From a virus: 22,574 nucleotides of DNA. A program made the translations under genes and the position numbers. Below are positions 15,549 to 22,574 of the stretch, in pieces. Within the stretch, counting starts at the first letter, position 1, and the number at the start of each line of letters is the position of its first letter. The notes under the pieces were generated by a model that was not told where the DNA came from, did not search any database, and saw only the letters and a program-made list of their open reading frames with translations. The stretch spans positions 1 through 22,574 of the IMG/VR virus record IMGVR_UViG_3300042534_000370; one strand, given 5' to 3'.

Positions 15549-17708
15549 ATGGCTGCTGAATATTTAGTATTTATACCTTGTTGCAATCTTCCTGGATACG
15601 TTACATTGTCTTTTACATTTGATCCATTAATACTTGGAGGAACTTATACTTATGCAGGTCCACCATTTGCTGATAGTTCTGGTGATCAAATAATTGTAGG
15701 TACTTGTTATCATGTTGTAGTACAAAATAATCCACTTTCAGGTTTAACTCCTCCTCCAAATATAATTACACTTACTTTAGTTCCTGGAGGATGTGCAGAT
15801 TTAGATCTTTGTGGATGTGTTACGGATCCATGTTTATGTAGTAGAGCAACTAATTTAAAATTTATAACAACACAACTTAGATATATTGATTGCTATGGTG
15901 TACAACAAGTAACTCCATTACTTGCTCCTTTTGAAACATCTGAAAAATATTGTGTAAGCCAATGGATAACAGGAGGTAACATAGAAAACTTTGGAACTTG
16001 TTTAGGAAATGAATGTCCTAGTCCTTCATGTTATACATTATATTCATGTGATGGAAGTGAAGTTCCTTTTAATACTTTAACTGACTTAAGTTTATATTCA
16101 GATACAGGTGTATCAATTACACTTACAGAATATCCTGATGTATGTTTTTTAGTATATGAAAATACATCTGCAGATTGTCTTGATCCTATTGTTGTTACAT
16201 TTGATGCAATGGGAGTGGACTGTTGTGCATCAAATTGTTATTATGTAAACACAGGAAGTATAACTTATGTAGATGCAGATGGTTTAATAGTAGATGCTAT
16301 TGGTCCATTAAAGTTTTGTTCAGATATATATCCAGTTGTAGATGCTTTAAATGGTTCTATAATTACAGAGTTTGGTGCATGTACAGATGATTTATGTCCA
16401 CAATTATGTTATGTATTAACTGACTGTGATGGTTTAGCTGATCCAATTTATACTATATCAGAATCAGTATTACCTTTTTTAGGTACAGGAGCTGCATTTC
16501 ATATTAATGGTTATACTAATTGTTGGACAGTAGATCTTTCAATAGAAGATTGTGAGTGTGCAATTAGTATTGTTATTACAACTACTTATGTAGATTGTCC
16601 AACATGTGCAGGATACACAAGTTATAAATTAACAGATTGTGCTAACTCAGCAAATGTAATGTATACATCTACTGATTTATCATTATATGTTGGTCAAGTA
16701 ATAGAACAAGATTGTCCAGGATGTTGGTTTGTAGAAGAATTCTTTTTACAACCTCCAAGTAATACTGCAATTGTAGTTAATAATACATTTGTTAATTGTG
16801 CTACTTGTGAACAAACTTATTATCTTCTTACTGATTGTGCTGAAATAGAATCTAATATTATAACTACTACAGATTTATCTATAAATGTGGGAGGGTTTAT
16901 AACATTAGATTGGTGTCCAGAAACATGTTGGGAAGTTTCAGAAACAAGAGAACATACAAATTCTACTGTAGTATTTTTAAAAGATAAATATGTAACTTGT
17001 GAAGAATGTTTAATAGATGTATTACCCTGTACATGTCAAACGGCTACTTTAATTAATCCATGTGTTTATTATAATATTACAGTACCTTCTTTATTTGTAG
17101 GTACAATAACTTATATTGATTGTATTGGTAAAATACATGATGTTGAAATTCCAGTTCATAAAGATCCAATAAACATATCTTTTTGTGGACCTCAAAATCA
17201 ACAATTTAATGTTCCATATACAGTTACTGATAATGCAAATTGTAATTTCTTAAATTGGATAGACTGTAATGGTGACGAGCAAATTTCAAGAAGTGGAATG
17301 TTACTTAATGAGATATCACCAAAAACTTGTGTAAAAAAATGGTTAATGCCAGAAGGTCAATATGAATATATTATATATGGAGATTGTACAAATGTTGATA
17401 ATATTTTTAACTGTCCAATAGTACCAGAAATAGTTAGAACAGTAAGACCAGGATATAATACACCTACATGTACTATTGATCATTATGAAAGAATTGCATG
17501 TAGTTTTGCTGATGCAATGTATAGTAATGCATTAGAAAAAAGATATGGGATAACTTCATGTTGTCCTGAAGATAGAGAAAAGTGGGAATTAAAATATGAA
17601 ATAATTGAATTTGCTGCATTAGTAGATCCAAATTATATATGTACTCCGGTATCTACATGTTGTGATCCTTTACCTTCACCTTCACCCGGAAGTTGCAATA
17701 ATCAATAA
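15549..17708 (+). CDS. Large cysteine-rich repeat protein, probable tail appendage or fibre
   Basis: The 719-residue protein contains 57 cysteines by my count, about 8 percent. Two repeat types interleave. Four units with the pattern [CY]-Y-x-L-x-x-C begin at residues 161, 287, 358 and 424; the last two are closest, sharing LTDCA, TDLS, VG and a C-W motif (CPGCW, CPETCW). Four short motifs of the Y-[IV]-D-C-x-G kind occur at 112, 240 (degenerate, DADG), 522 and 570. The C-terminal about 110 residues are different and helical (CSFADAMYSNALEKRYG, then EDREKWELKYE), a likely attachment domain. No signal peptide or membrane segment is visible. Position among fibre-like genes and repeat structure point to a surface appendage; receptor binding is inferred. 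Confidence 0.72.
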   Translation: MAAEYLVFIPCCNLPGYVTLSFTFDPLILGGTYTYAGPPFADSSGDQIIVGTCYHVVVQNNPLSGLTPPPNIITLTLVPGGCADLDLCGCVTDPCLCSRATNLKFITTQLRYIDCYGVQQVTPLLAPFETSEKYCVSQWITGGNIENFGTCLGNECPSPSCYTLYSCDGSEVPFNTLTDLSLYSDTGVSITLTEYPDVCFLVYENTSADCLDPIVVTFDAMGVDCCASNCYYVNTGSITYVDADGLIVDAIGPLKFCSDIYPVVDALNGSIITEFGACTDDLCPQLCYVLTDCDGLADPIYTISESVLPFLGTGAAFHINGYTNCWTVDLSIEDCECAISIVITTTYVDCPTCAGYTSYKLTDCANSANVMYTSTDLSLYVGQVIEQDCPGCWFVEEFFLQPPSNTAIVVNNTFVNCATCEQTYYLLTDCAEIESNIITTTDLSINVGGFITLDWCPETCWEVSETREHTNSTVVFLKDKYVTCEECLIDVLPCTCQTATLINPCVYYNITVPSLFVGTITYIDCIGKIHDVEIPVHKDPINISFCGPQNQQFNVPYTVTDNANCNFLNWIDCNGDEQISRSGMLLNEISPKTCVKKWLMPEGQYEYIIYGDCTNVDNIFNCPIVPEIVRTVRPGYNTPTCTIDHYERIACSFADAMYSNALEKRYGITSCCPEDREKWELKYEIIEFAALVDPNYICTPVSTCCDPLPSPSPGSCNNQ
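16029..16986 (+). repeat. Degenerate tandem cysteine-rich domain repeats in the 15549 gene
   Basis: Four protein-level repeats start at 16029, 16407, 16620 and 16818, with spacing of 126, 71 and 66 residues. The common core is Y-x-L-T-D-C followed by a TDLS-like segment, a short V-G-x-x-I strand, C-W-x-V, and a closing C-x-x-C. DNA identity between units is low, so the repeats are old and not a recent slippage product. Confidence 0.6.
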
Positions 17709-17723
17709 TTTTTAGTATATTAA
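17709..17723 (+). promoter_or_regulatory. TTTTTAGTATATTAA element before the 17739 gene
   Basis: This 15-base sequence recurs exactly at 21064-21078, again just before a gene. A partial -33 like GTTG lies about 20 bases upstream (17692-17695). The distance from the box to the ATG is 15 bases, so a transcript would have a very short leader. It is a candidate promoter of the TATATTAA type seen at 13156. Confidence 0.4.
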
Positions 17724-17738
17724 TAATATATATAACAT

Positions 17739-19442
17739 ATGAAACCTGTTAATTTAAATACAGCCCCATGTTCACCAGTTTCAAGTAACTGTGTAATATG
17801 GCAAGGACCAAATATTCCGTGTATCAATCTATGTAATGGAGATACAGTATCTGATGTAGTGTTTGCATTAGCAACAGAACTATGTGGAATATTAGATACA
17901 TTAGATGTAGCTAATTATGATCTTTCATGTTTTGGTATTACAGCATGTGGACCAAATGATTTTCAAGCATTAATTCAATTCTTGATTGCTCAAATATGTG
18001 CACTTCAAGGTGTTGTACCAGGTGAAATTAAAAATACTACAGACTGTCCAGATTGCCTAGTAACTGTAGCAGATTGTTTTGTTGTAAATGGACAAACTAC
18101 AATGAACCTTACTGATTATGTAAATATGATTGCTGCAAAGATTTGTAGTATCATTGATCAGTTAGCAATTATTAATGCTACACTAACAAGTTTAGATATT
18201 AGAGTAACTACTTTAGAAAATGAACCAGATCCTACATTTACAATTCCTTCATATATAATAGGTTGTGATATTGATACATTAAATGCAGGTACTGAATATC
18301 AAATTGATGAAATACTTGAAGCATTTACAAATGAAGTTTGGTGTCCATTTTATACAGCTACAGGAACTACTACTGAAATACTTGCTGCAATAGCTGCTGA
18401 ATGTATTTCTGGAACAGATCCCTCAAGAGCAAATCCAACCTTCACAATGCAAGGTGCTTATCCATCATGGAATCCAACATCTAATACTTTAGCTAGTACT
18501 ATTAATCATATATGGATTGCTTTATGTGATTTATATAACGCATCTATTGCAGTAGCAGATACTAATACAGTTAACTTAACATATACTGCTGGTATATTAA
18601 CAGCTAATATGCAAGATACAGGATGGATTCCTTTAAATGGTTTTGGTTTTATGTCAGCAGCTACATTTAAACCTTATTGTAGAAGAATAGGTAATGTAAT
18701 TCATTTTAAAGGAGTTGCATTTATTCCAATGGGAACTACTGACGAAGGTGGTGGTGGAACAGTTATTCCATTCACAGATCCTGATGACTATAATGATAAA
18801 AAATTTGGATACACTTATAATACATTACAAGCTACAGGTGTTGATTCTAATGCAATGTTATTAAAAACATATGCTTATAATCCATGGACTACTACAATTC
18901 CTATTTTTCCATTACCTGATACAAATCAAGCTCTTATTGCTTATTTTCATAGAGAACAAAGTGTTATACCTACAGGTATATTAGGTTCAGGTGAAACTAT
19001 AGATGGTAGTGCAACTGTAACAGGTAGAGTAATATGTGAAAGAGTTGCAAGATCTAATATAAATCATGATATAGCAATGACAACAGTAATTACATTAGGT
19101 TTAGGAACAACAGGTACATTATTTATTTCTTCAACAAATTTTAATGATATATTTAGAGGTTATACTAATTGTGTTGGAAAAACATCATTAGTAAGACAAT
19201 TATGTACACAAGCTATATCAGGAGAAAATATACCAACTTATATTAGTACAGATCCAAGTCAATTTAATGCAACATCACCTGGACCTTATCAAGCAGAGAT
19301 TTTTGGTTCACCAGAAACTTATGATTTTAATCAAGATAGTACAAGAGCTGAACAATTAGGTGGTTTTGGAATAAACTTATCTGGTATTACGGCATATGTA
19401 CAAAATTGTTCAGGTCTTACACCAACCTTTATTAACTGTTAA
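17739..19442 (+). CDS. Probable tail fibre / receptor-binding protein
   Basis: The 567-residue protein starts with a cysteine-rich module, C18-VIWQGPNIP-C28-INL-C32, followed by GDTVSDVV and helices containing further cysteines (about residues 40-165). A short heptad-like segment (LAIINATLTSLDIRVTTLENE, near residue 140-165) could form a trimeric coiled coil. The second half is beta-rich with Gly, Thr and Asn, including a DTGWIPLNGFGF motif near residue 290, typical of phage tail-fibre tip domains, and a C-terminal C-x-n-C (NCSGLTPTFINC). The N-terminal module resembles that of the 19454 protein, so it is probably a virion-attachment element and the C-terminus the binding part. No enzymatic motif is seen. 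Confidence 0.65.
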   Translation: MKPVNLNTAPCSPVSSNCVIWQGPNIPCINLCNGDTVSDVVFALATELCGILDTLDVANYDLSCFGITACGPNDFQALIQFLIAQICALQGVVPGEIKNTTDCPDCLVTVADCFVVNGQTTMNLTDYVNMIAAKICSIIDQLAIINATLTSLDIRVTTLENEPDPTFTIPSYIIGCDIDTLNAGTEYQIDEILEAFTNEVWCPFYTATGTTTEILAAIAAECISGTDPSRANPTFTMQGAYPSWNPTSNTLASTINHIWIALCDLYNASIAVADTNTVNLTYTAGILTANMQDTGWIPLNGFGFMSAATFKPYCRRIGNVIHFKGVAFIPMGTTDEGGGGTVIPFTDPDDYNDKKFGYTYNTLQATGVDSNAMLLKTYAYNPWTTTIPIFPLPDTNQALIAYFHREQSVIPTGILGSGETIDGSATVTGRVICERVARSNINHDIAMTTVITLGLGTTGTLFISSTNFNDIFRGYTNCVGKTSLVRQLCTQAISGENIPTYISTDPSQFNATSPGPYQAEIFGSPETYDFNQDSTRAEQLGGFGINLSGITAYVQNCSGLTPTFINC

Positions 19443-19453
19443 TAAATAAAAAT

Positions 19454-20143
19454 ATGTCTTGCTCAACTTGTAATAATAAAAATTGTAATAATAGTACTAA
19501 GTGTGGATGTACTGATAGTTACTTAACATCACCATTACCTTGTCCTACTCCTGTAGACTGTCCTGAAGCACAACCATGTTCAGAAACATTTGATTCACAA
19601 TGTATTATTTATACAGGAGATAAAATTATATGTGATGCTACTATTGTAGTAAATCCAGATGTTACAGTAGAACTAGCTTTAAATAATATAGTAAATTATT
19701 TTTGTAATGAGATAGCAAACATCCCAGTAGTAATTGTTGCAGCAGGAGATGGTATTGAAGTTGTTCCAACTGTAGTAGGTGTTACAACAACATATACAGT
19801 TTCTACTGAATCACCTGTATTAAAGAAATTCATTTATGAAAATACATTACCTAGTGGTGATCCTGATCAACAAATAGTAATATTGAATACTGTATATTCA
19901 CCATGTAATTTGCCTACATTAGGTTGTGATGGCACTTTAACTACTTTACCTACAGTAGTAGATTTAATAATACAAGGATATTGGTTTAATGTTGATTTAA
20001 ATTATTGGATAGAGTTTACTCATCTGGATAAAACAGATACTCATATTGATGCTTCAGGTAATGTAAGTATAACGCCATTTCTTGATCCTCCACCTTTAAA
20101 TCTTATTTTGCCTGTTAGAATAAGAATTACAATTATTGGATAA
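19454..20143 (+). CDS. Cysteine-rich fibre-like protein sharing the N-terminal module
   Basis: The 229-residue protein begins MSCSTCNNKNC...KCGC, with a Pro- and Cys-rich linker (CPTPVDCPEAQPC) and then C50-IIYTGDKII-C60, which matches the C-x9-C module of the 17739 protein. A helical stretch (VELALNNIVNYFCNEI) follows in both proteins. Residues about 125-229 form a beta-rich domain without cysteine clusters except at CNLPTLGC, ending in LPVRIRITIIG, which suits a fibre tip or jelly-roll-like fold. It lies 11 bases after 17739 and ends the transcription unit, with a terminator 42 bases downstream. A role as a second fibre or short adhesin is inferred. Confidence 0.62.
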   Translation: MSCSTCNNKNCNNSTKCGCTDSYLTSPLPCPTPVDCPEAQPCSETFDSQCIIYTGDKIICDATIVVNPDVTVELALNNIVNYFCNEIANIPVVIVAAGDGIEVVPTVVGVTTTYTVSTESPVLKKFIYENTLPSGDPDQQIVILNTVYSPCNLPTLGCDGTLTTLPTVVDLIIQGYWFNVDLNYWIEFTHLDKTDTHIDASGNVSITPFLDPPPLNLILPVRIRITIIG

Positions 20144-20185
20144 AAGAAGTTACAGTTTGTTGGTTTCTGTGACAAACACAAGGAT

Positions 20186-20214
20186 ATCCCCAAGGCGTAA
20201 ATCTTGGGGATTTT
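20186..20214 (+). terminator. Rho-independent terminator after the fibre genes
   Basis: ATCCCCAAG (20186-20194) pairs perfectly with CTTGGGGAT (20203-20211) around an 8-base loop and is followed by TTTT. A weaker upstream stem pairs GTTTGT (20155-20160) with ACAAAC (20172-20177). Confidence 0.85.
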
Positions 20215-20240
20215 CTATATTACTAATCTAAATAAGAAGT

Positions 20241-21026
20241 ATGTTAACAAGAAAAAGATTATTTTATGACATTGAAACTTCATTTTGTCAAGGCACTTTT
20301 TGGAGACCTGGTTATGATCAAACAATACATCCTAATCAAATTTTAAAATACGCACAAATTATTTGTATATCATGGAGTTGGGAAGGAGATGACAAAGTAC
20401 ATCATTTAGATTGGGGATTAAAAAAACAATGTGATAAAGAATTATTAAAAGCTTTTATAAAAGTATTAAATAAAGCAGATGAGATAGTTGCACATAATGG
20501 AGATAGATTTGATATAAAGTGGATAAGAACAAGAGCACTATATCATGGATTAGAAATGCGTCCACATTATAATAGTATTGATACTTTAAAATTATGTAAA
20601 ACTTATTTAAGTTTACCAAGTAATAAATTATCTGAAGTTGCAAGATATTATAATCTTACTGCTAAGTTAGATCCCGGAGGTTTACAAACATGGATTGATA
20701 TTGTAATTAATAAAGATAAAGAAGCAATGAAAATAATGTTGCATTACTGTGATGGTGATATTGTAACATTAAAAGAAGTATATGAGAAGATAAGAGTATA
20801 TACTAAACCTAAACTTAACTATGCTGTATTAACCGGTGGTGATAAATATGAATGTCCAGAGTGTGGCCATACTACAATTTATATAAATAAAACTTATACA
20901 ACAGCTATGGGAACTATTAAACATCATGTAAGATGTAAGAGTAAAATATGTAGAACAAGTTTTACTATTAATAACAAAGCTTACATGGATTATTTAAGCT
21001 TTAAAAGAATAAATAATATAAAGTAG
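20241..21026 (+). CDS. DnaQ-like 3'-5' exonuclease fused to an Ogr/Delta-like zinc finger
   Basis: Residues 1 to about 190 are a DEDDy-type exonuclease (RNase H fold, PolB-proofreading-like family). Exo I is LFYDIET with D10 and E12, Exo II is VAHNGDRFD with D91, and Exo III is YCDGD with Y169 and D173. These five residues bind two metals and remove nucleotides from 3' ends. Residues about 200-245 hold a zinc finger with C205-x2-C208-x23-C232-x4-C237, very close to the C-x2-C-x22-C-x4-C of P2 Ogr and P4 Delta transcription activators. The flanks (ECPECGHTTIYI and HVRCKSKICRTSF) also resemble that family. No polymerase domain is attached. The gene lies between terminators, isolated from the fibre and ring genes, which suggests separate expression. 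Confidence 0.85.
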   Translation: MLTRKRLFYDIETSFCQGTFWRPGYDQTIHPNQILKYAQIICISWSWEGDDKVHHLDWGLKKQCDKELLKAFIKVLNKADEIVAHNGDRFDIKWIRTRALYHGLEMRPHYNSIDTLKLCKTYLSLPSNKLSEVARYYNLTAKLDPGGLQTWIDIVINKDKEAMKIMLHYCDGDIVTLKEVYEKIRVYTKPKLNYAVLTGGDKYECPECGHTTIYINKTYTTAMGTIKHHVRCKSKICRTSFTINNKAYMDYLSFKRINNIK

Positions 21027-21036
21027 TATATTTGCT

Positions 21037-21068
21037 AGACTAGGAATTTCCTAGTCTTGATTTTTTTT
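21037..21068 (+). terminator. Rho-independent terminator after the exonuclease gene
   Basis: AGACTAGGA (21037-21045) and TCCTAGTCT (21049-21057) form a perfect nine-pair stem with a 3-base loop, followed by eight T (21061-21068). It begins 10 bases after the exonuclease stop codon. Confidence 0.85.
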
Positions 21069-21078
21069 AGTATATTAA
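21064..21078 (+). promoter_or_regulatory. TTTTTAGTATATTAA element before the 21088 gene
   Basis: This is an exact copy of the 15-base element at 17709-17723, here overlapping the T run of the terminator and ending 9 bases before the ATG. A terminator immediately followed by a promoter would start a fresh unit for the three coupled genes downstream. No TTTG is visible at the -33 position, so the call rests on recurrence and placement. Confidence 0.4.
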
Positions 21079-21087
21079 CTATATGAT

Positions 21088-21675
21088 ATGAGTAATAAAG
21101 TATTTAACAAACCTGATGTTACAGCACCAAGATATAGAGAGACTGTACACCAAGTTACAACTGATAAATTTTTTAAAGCTTTTAAAGAGAAGTATCCAAA
21201 GTATGAAGATGTCAAGGATAGTGAATTAAAAAAAGTAATAAAAGCATTTAACATATTATTCTGGGAAACTGTAATAGACACAAGAGACGGTGTACAACTA
21301 CCAGAAGAATTAGGTTATGTATTTGTAGGCACATGTCAAACTAGTAAGAAGACTAATATTGATTTTGGTAAATCAAATAAGTATGGATTTTTAGTTACTA
21401 ATAACAACTGGGATACAGATGGTAAGTTAGCTAAGATATTTTATACTAATGACGCTAATAAATATAAGTTTGTAAATAGAGAGTGTTGGGCCTTTCAAGG
21501 TTGTAGAAACTTTAAAAGAACACTAGCAAAAACTTATCCAGAGAATTGGATGAACTATGTGCATGTTGACCCAATGAAAAAGATACGTAAAATATTTCAA
21601 GGCAATGTTCTTAGAGAAATACGTAAAAATATAGAGACTAAGAAACTTGAAGATTATAATGAGTTTGACATATGA
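21088..21675 (+). CDS. Conserved-looking unknown protein, possible structural or DNA-binding protein
   Basis: This 195-residue protein has a basic helical N-terminus, then ELKKVIKAFNILFWETVIDTRDGVQLPEELGYVFVGTC (about residues 48-86), which loosely recalls the helix-turn-strand start of HU/IHF-type proteins. That resemblance is weak. The middle is Asn- and Lys-rich (NKYGFLVTNNNWDTDG), and the C-terminus has aromatic and basic helices (CRNFKRTLAKTYPENW, then IRKIFQGNVLREIRKN). It opens a unit after the terminator at 21037 and its stop overlaps the next start as ATGA, so it is translated with the ring-like genes. In crAss-like phages uncharacterised proteins of about this size sit with the ring genes. 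No function is claimed. Confidence 0.75.
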   Translation: MSNKVFNKPDVTAPRYRETVHQVTTDKFFKAFKEKYPKYEDVKDSELKKVIKAFNILFWETVIDTRDGVQLPEELGYVFVGTCQTSKKTNIDFGKSNKYGFLVTNNNWDTDGKLAKIFYTNDANKYKFVNRECWAFQGCRNFKRTLAKTYPENWMNYVHVDPMKKIRKIFQGNVLREIRKNIETKKLEDYNEFDI

Positions 21676-22343
21676 CAACAATAGCAGAAGCAATATCAAG
21701 AGTAAGAAATACTTTGAAGGCTGTTAAGGAAGATGCTTTCTTAACTGATAGAACAATTTATTTTTCTTTACTTAAATATGGTAAGACTCTTTTAAAAAGA
21801 GAGGACAATCAGAATAGACTTATGAAAATGAGTTCACTATTCCATGCCTTACCTTATATAGAATTAATTGATATAGACAGAATTGAAGCTGGATGCACAG
21901 GTATTGCATCTGGTTGTATTATAAAAAGAACTGCTACTAAACTACCTACTATCTTTGATGGTATGTTTGGCCCTATTATCCGTACAGTATCTTCTATAGA
22001 TGGTACAATAGAATTATTCAGAACAGAACCAGGTACTTATGTATCTATGGTTAAAACAACTACATACAAGTATAATAAAAGAATATACTTTTGGTACTTA
22101 GATGGTTATCTATATATACCTAATGTAGATTGGGATGCAATTAAAGTTGAAGCAATCTATGAAGGTGACACTGGTGAATTTATGTGTGAACCTAATGATG
22201 CATGTATGCTTAAACAAGATCAACAGTTTGCTTTACCAGAATATTTATTTTCTGAGATAGAACAGTTTGTTATAAAAGAATTTAGTCTAACTATGAGTAT
22301 TCCTACAAATGGTCCAGATGACAGTCAAAATGCTATAAGATAA
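21672..22343 (+). CDS. Neck ring / connector-like structural protein
   Basis: The 223-residue protein has an N-terminal helical region (about 1-55, AEAISRVRNTLKAVKEDAFL and SLLKYGKTLLKRE), a central beta region with SIDGTIELFRTEP and FWYLDGYLYIPNVDWDAIKVEAIY (about 110-165), and a C-terminal helix (YLFSEIEQFVIKEFSLTM). Cysteines occur in the GCTGIASGC loop near residue 75. The arrangement of an N-terminal helical bundle, beta domain and closing helix is what I expect of ring proteins stacked below the portal in crAss-like and podovirus necks. The start overlaps the preceding stop (ATGA), and its own stop shares one base with the next start. The assignment is by pattern and context. Confidence 0.6.
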   Translation: MTTIAEAISRVRNTLKAVKEDAFLTDRTIYFSLLKYGKTLLKREDNQNRLMKMSSLFHALPYIELIDIDRIEAGCTGIASGCIIKRTATKLPTIFDGMFGPIIRTVSSIDGTIELFRTEPGTYVSMVKTTTYKYNKRIYFWYLDGYLYIPNVDWDAIKVEAIYEGDTGEFMCEPNDACMLKQDQQFALPEYLFSEIEQFVIKEFSLTMSIPTNGPDDSQNAIR

Positions 22344-22574
22344 TGGATTATAACTACACACTACGTTACAGAACCTTTGATCAATTGTTTGAAGATGTTA
22401 CTGTAGACTTTGCTACATATGCTTTAGAAAATATGATAGAGCCACAACAACTTATTAAAGTTGCTAAACGTGTTACATATGATCTTGGCCTTAGAATTAA
22501 TATGACTAAGGAAGTTATGTTAGAAGTATGCAATGGTAAAGTAAAATTACCAGATGATTTCTTTACATTTAACT
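22343..22574 (+). CDS. Connector/adaptor-like protein (3' end outside window)
   Basis: An ATG at 22343 overlaps the last base of the previous stop (TAATG) and opens a frame that runs 77 codons to the window edge. The visible part is helical (FDQLFEDVTVDFATYALENM, then PQQLIKVAKRVTYDLGLRIN) and then reaches GKVKLPDDFFTFN at residues 65-77. The LPDDF element following a helical N-terminus is shared with the 11970 protein (LPGDY) and is common in phage neck adaptors. The C-terminal part is missing, so length and family cannot be tested here. Coupling to the ring-like gene supports a neck function. Confidence 0.65.
   Translation, partial: MDYNYTLRYRTFDQLFEDVTVDFATYALENMIEPQQLIKVAKRVTYDLGLRINMTKEVMLEVCNGKVKLPDDFFTFN

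Noticed and set aside
15549-17708. Reading the cysteine-rich protein as a secreted or extracellular bacterial protein
   Set aside because: There is no signal peptide, and the gene is embedded between phage virion genes with the same orientation, leaders and composition.
21027-21034. TATATTTG, a perfect match to the Bacteroidota -7 box TAnnTTTG
   Set aside because: No TTTG is found 19-21 bases upstream, and a transcript would begin inside the terminator hairpin, so it is probably chance in AT-rich DNA.
21088-21675. Naming this gene an IHF/HU-family protein
   Set aside because: Only a loose helix-strand resemblance is visible and the conserved DNA-binding arm residues are not apparent, so the call was left as unknown.
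1-22574. tRNA genes, CRISPR arrays, insertion sequences, integrase/attachment sites, diversity-generating retroelement
   Set aside because: I found no cloverleaf sequence, no spaced direct repeats, no transposase, integrase or reverse transcriptase, and no template/variable repeat pair next to the fibre genes. Intergenic spaces are all under 120 bases.

Overview
This window is a 22.6 kb block of late (virion assembly) genes from a tailed double-stranded DNA phage. Every recognisable gene lies on the + strand, most are separated by fewer than 40 bases, and both ends are cut inside genes. The host is probably a member of the Bacteroidota. The DNA is AT-rich. Start codons follow A-rich leaders (for example AACCAACAAA-ATG and AAACAATAAAA-ATG) with no Shine-Dalgarno sequence. 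One intergenic region carries TTTG-N19-TATATTAA, which resembles the -33/-7 promoter layout of that phylum. The terminase-portal-scaffold-capsid order, the protein sizes and the ring/connector-like genes at the right end fit a crAss-like (Crassvirales) or related Bacteroidota phage. This placement rests on recognition and gene order, not on a database search.

Layout. (1) 1-5608: the tail end of an upstream gene, a small gene of unknown role (possible small terminase), the large terminase and the portal. (2) 5724-8657: scaffold-like protein and major capsid protein, closed by a strong terminator. (3) 8691-13132: an unknown 337-residue protein, then five small, very basic genes (9726-11966, one only 48 codons long), four of which carry repeated K-x-G-G motifs, then a connector-like protein and a Dps/ferritin-like protein whose iron-ligand spacing matches bacterial Dps. 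(4) 13195-14783: a second probably abundant virion protein, with its own candidate promoter and a strong terminator. (5) 14796-20214: a cysteine-rich group of probable tail, fibre or appendage proteins, ending in a terminator. (6) 20241-21068: a DnaQ-like 3'-5' exonuclease fused to an Ogr/Delta-like zinc finger, forming its own unit with a terminator. (7) 21088-end: three translationally coupled genes, the last two resembling ring/connector proteins.

Taken together, the genes would build the head (portal, scaffold, capsid), package DNA (terminase), possibly load basic internal proteins, and attach the neck, tail and adhesion apparatus. Four rho-independent terminators divide the block into units that could be expressed at different levels. 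The capsid gene and the 13195 gene also stand apart by their use of CGT for arginine, where the neighbours use AGA, which suggests very high expression. The most notable items are the Dps-like gene inside a structural operon, the K-x-G-G basic gene cluster, the cysteine-rich repeat protein, the exonuclease-zinc finger fusion, and near-identical leaders before two separate genes.
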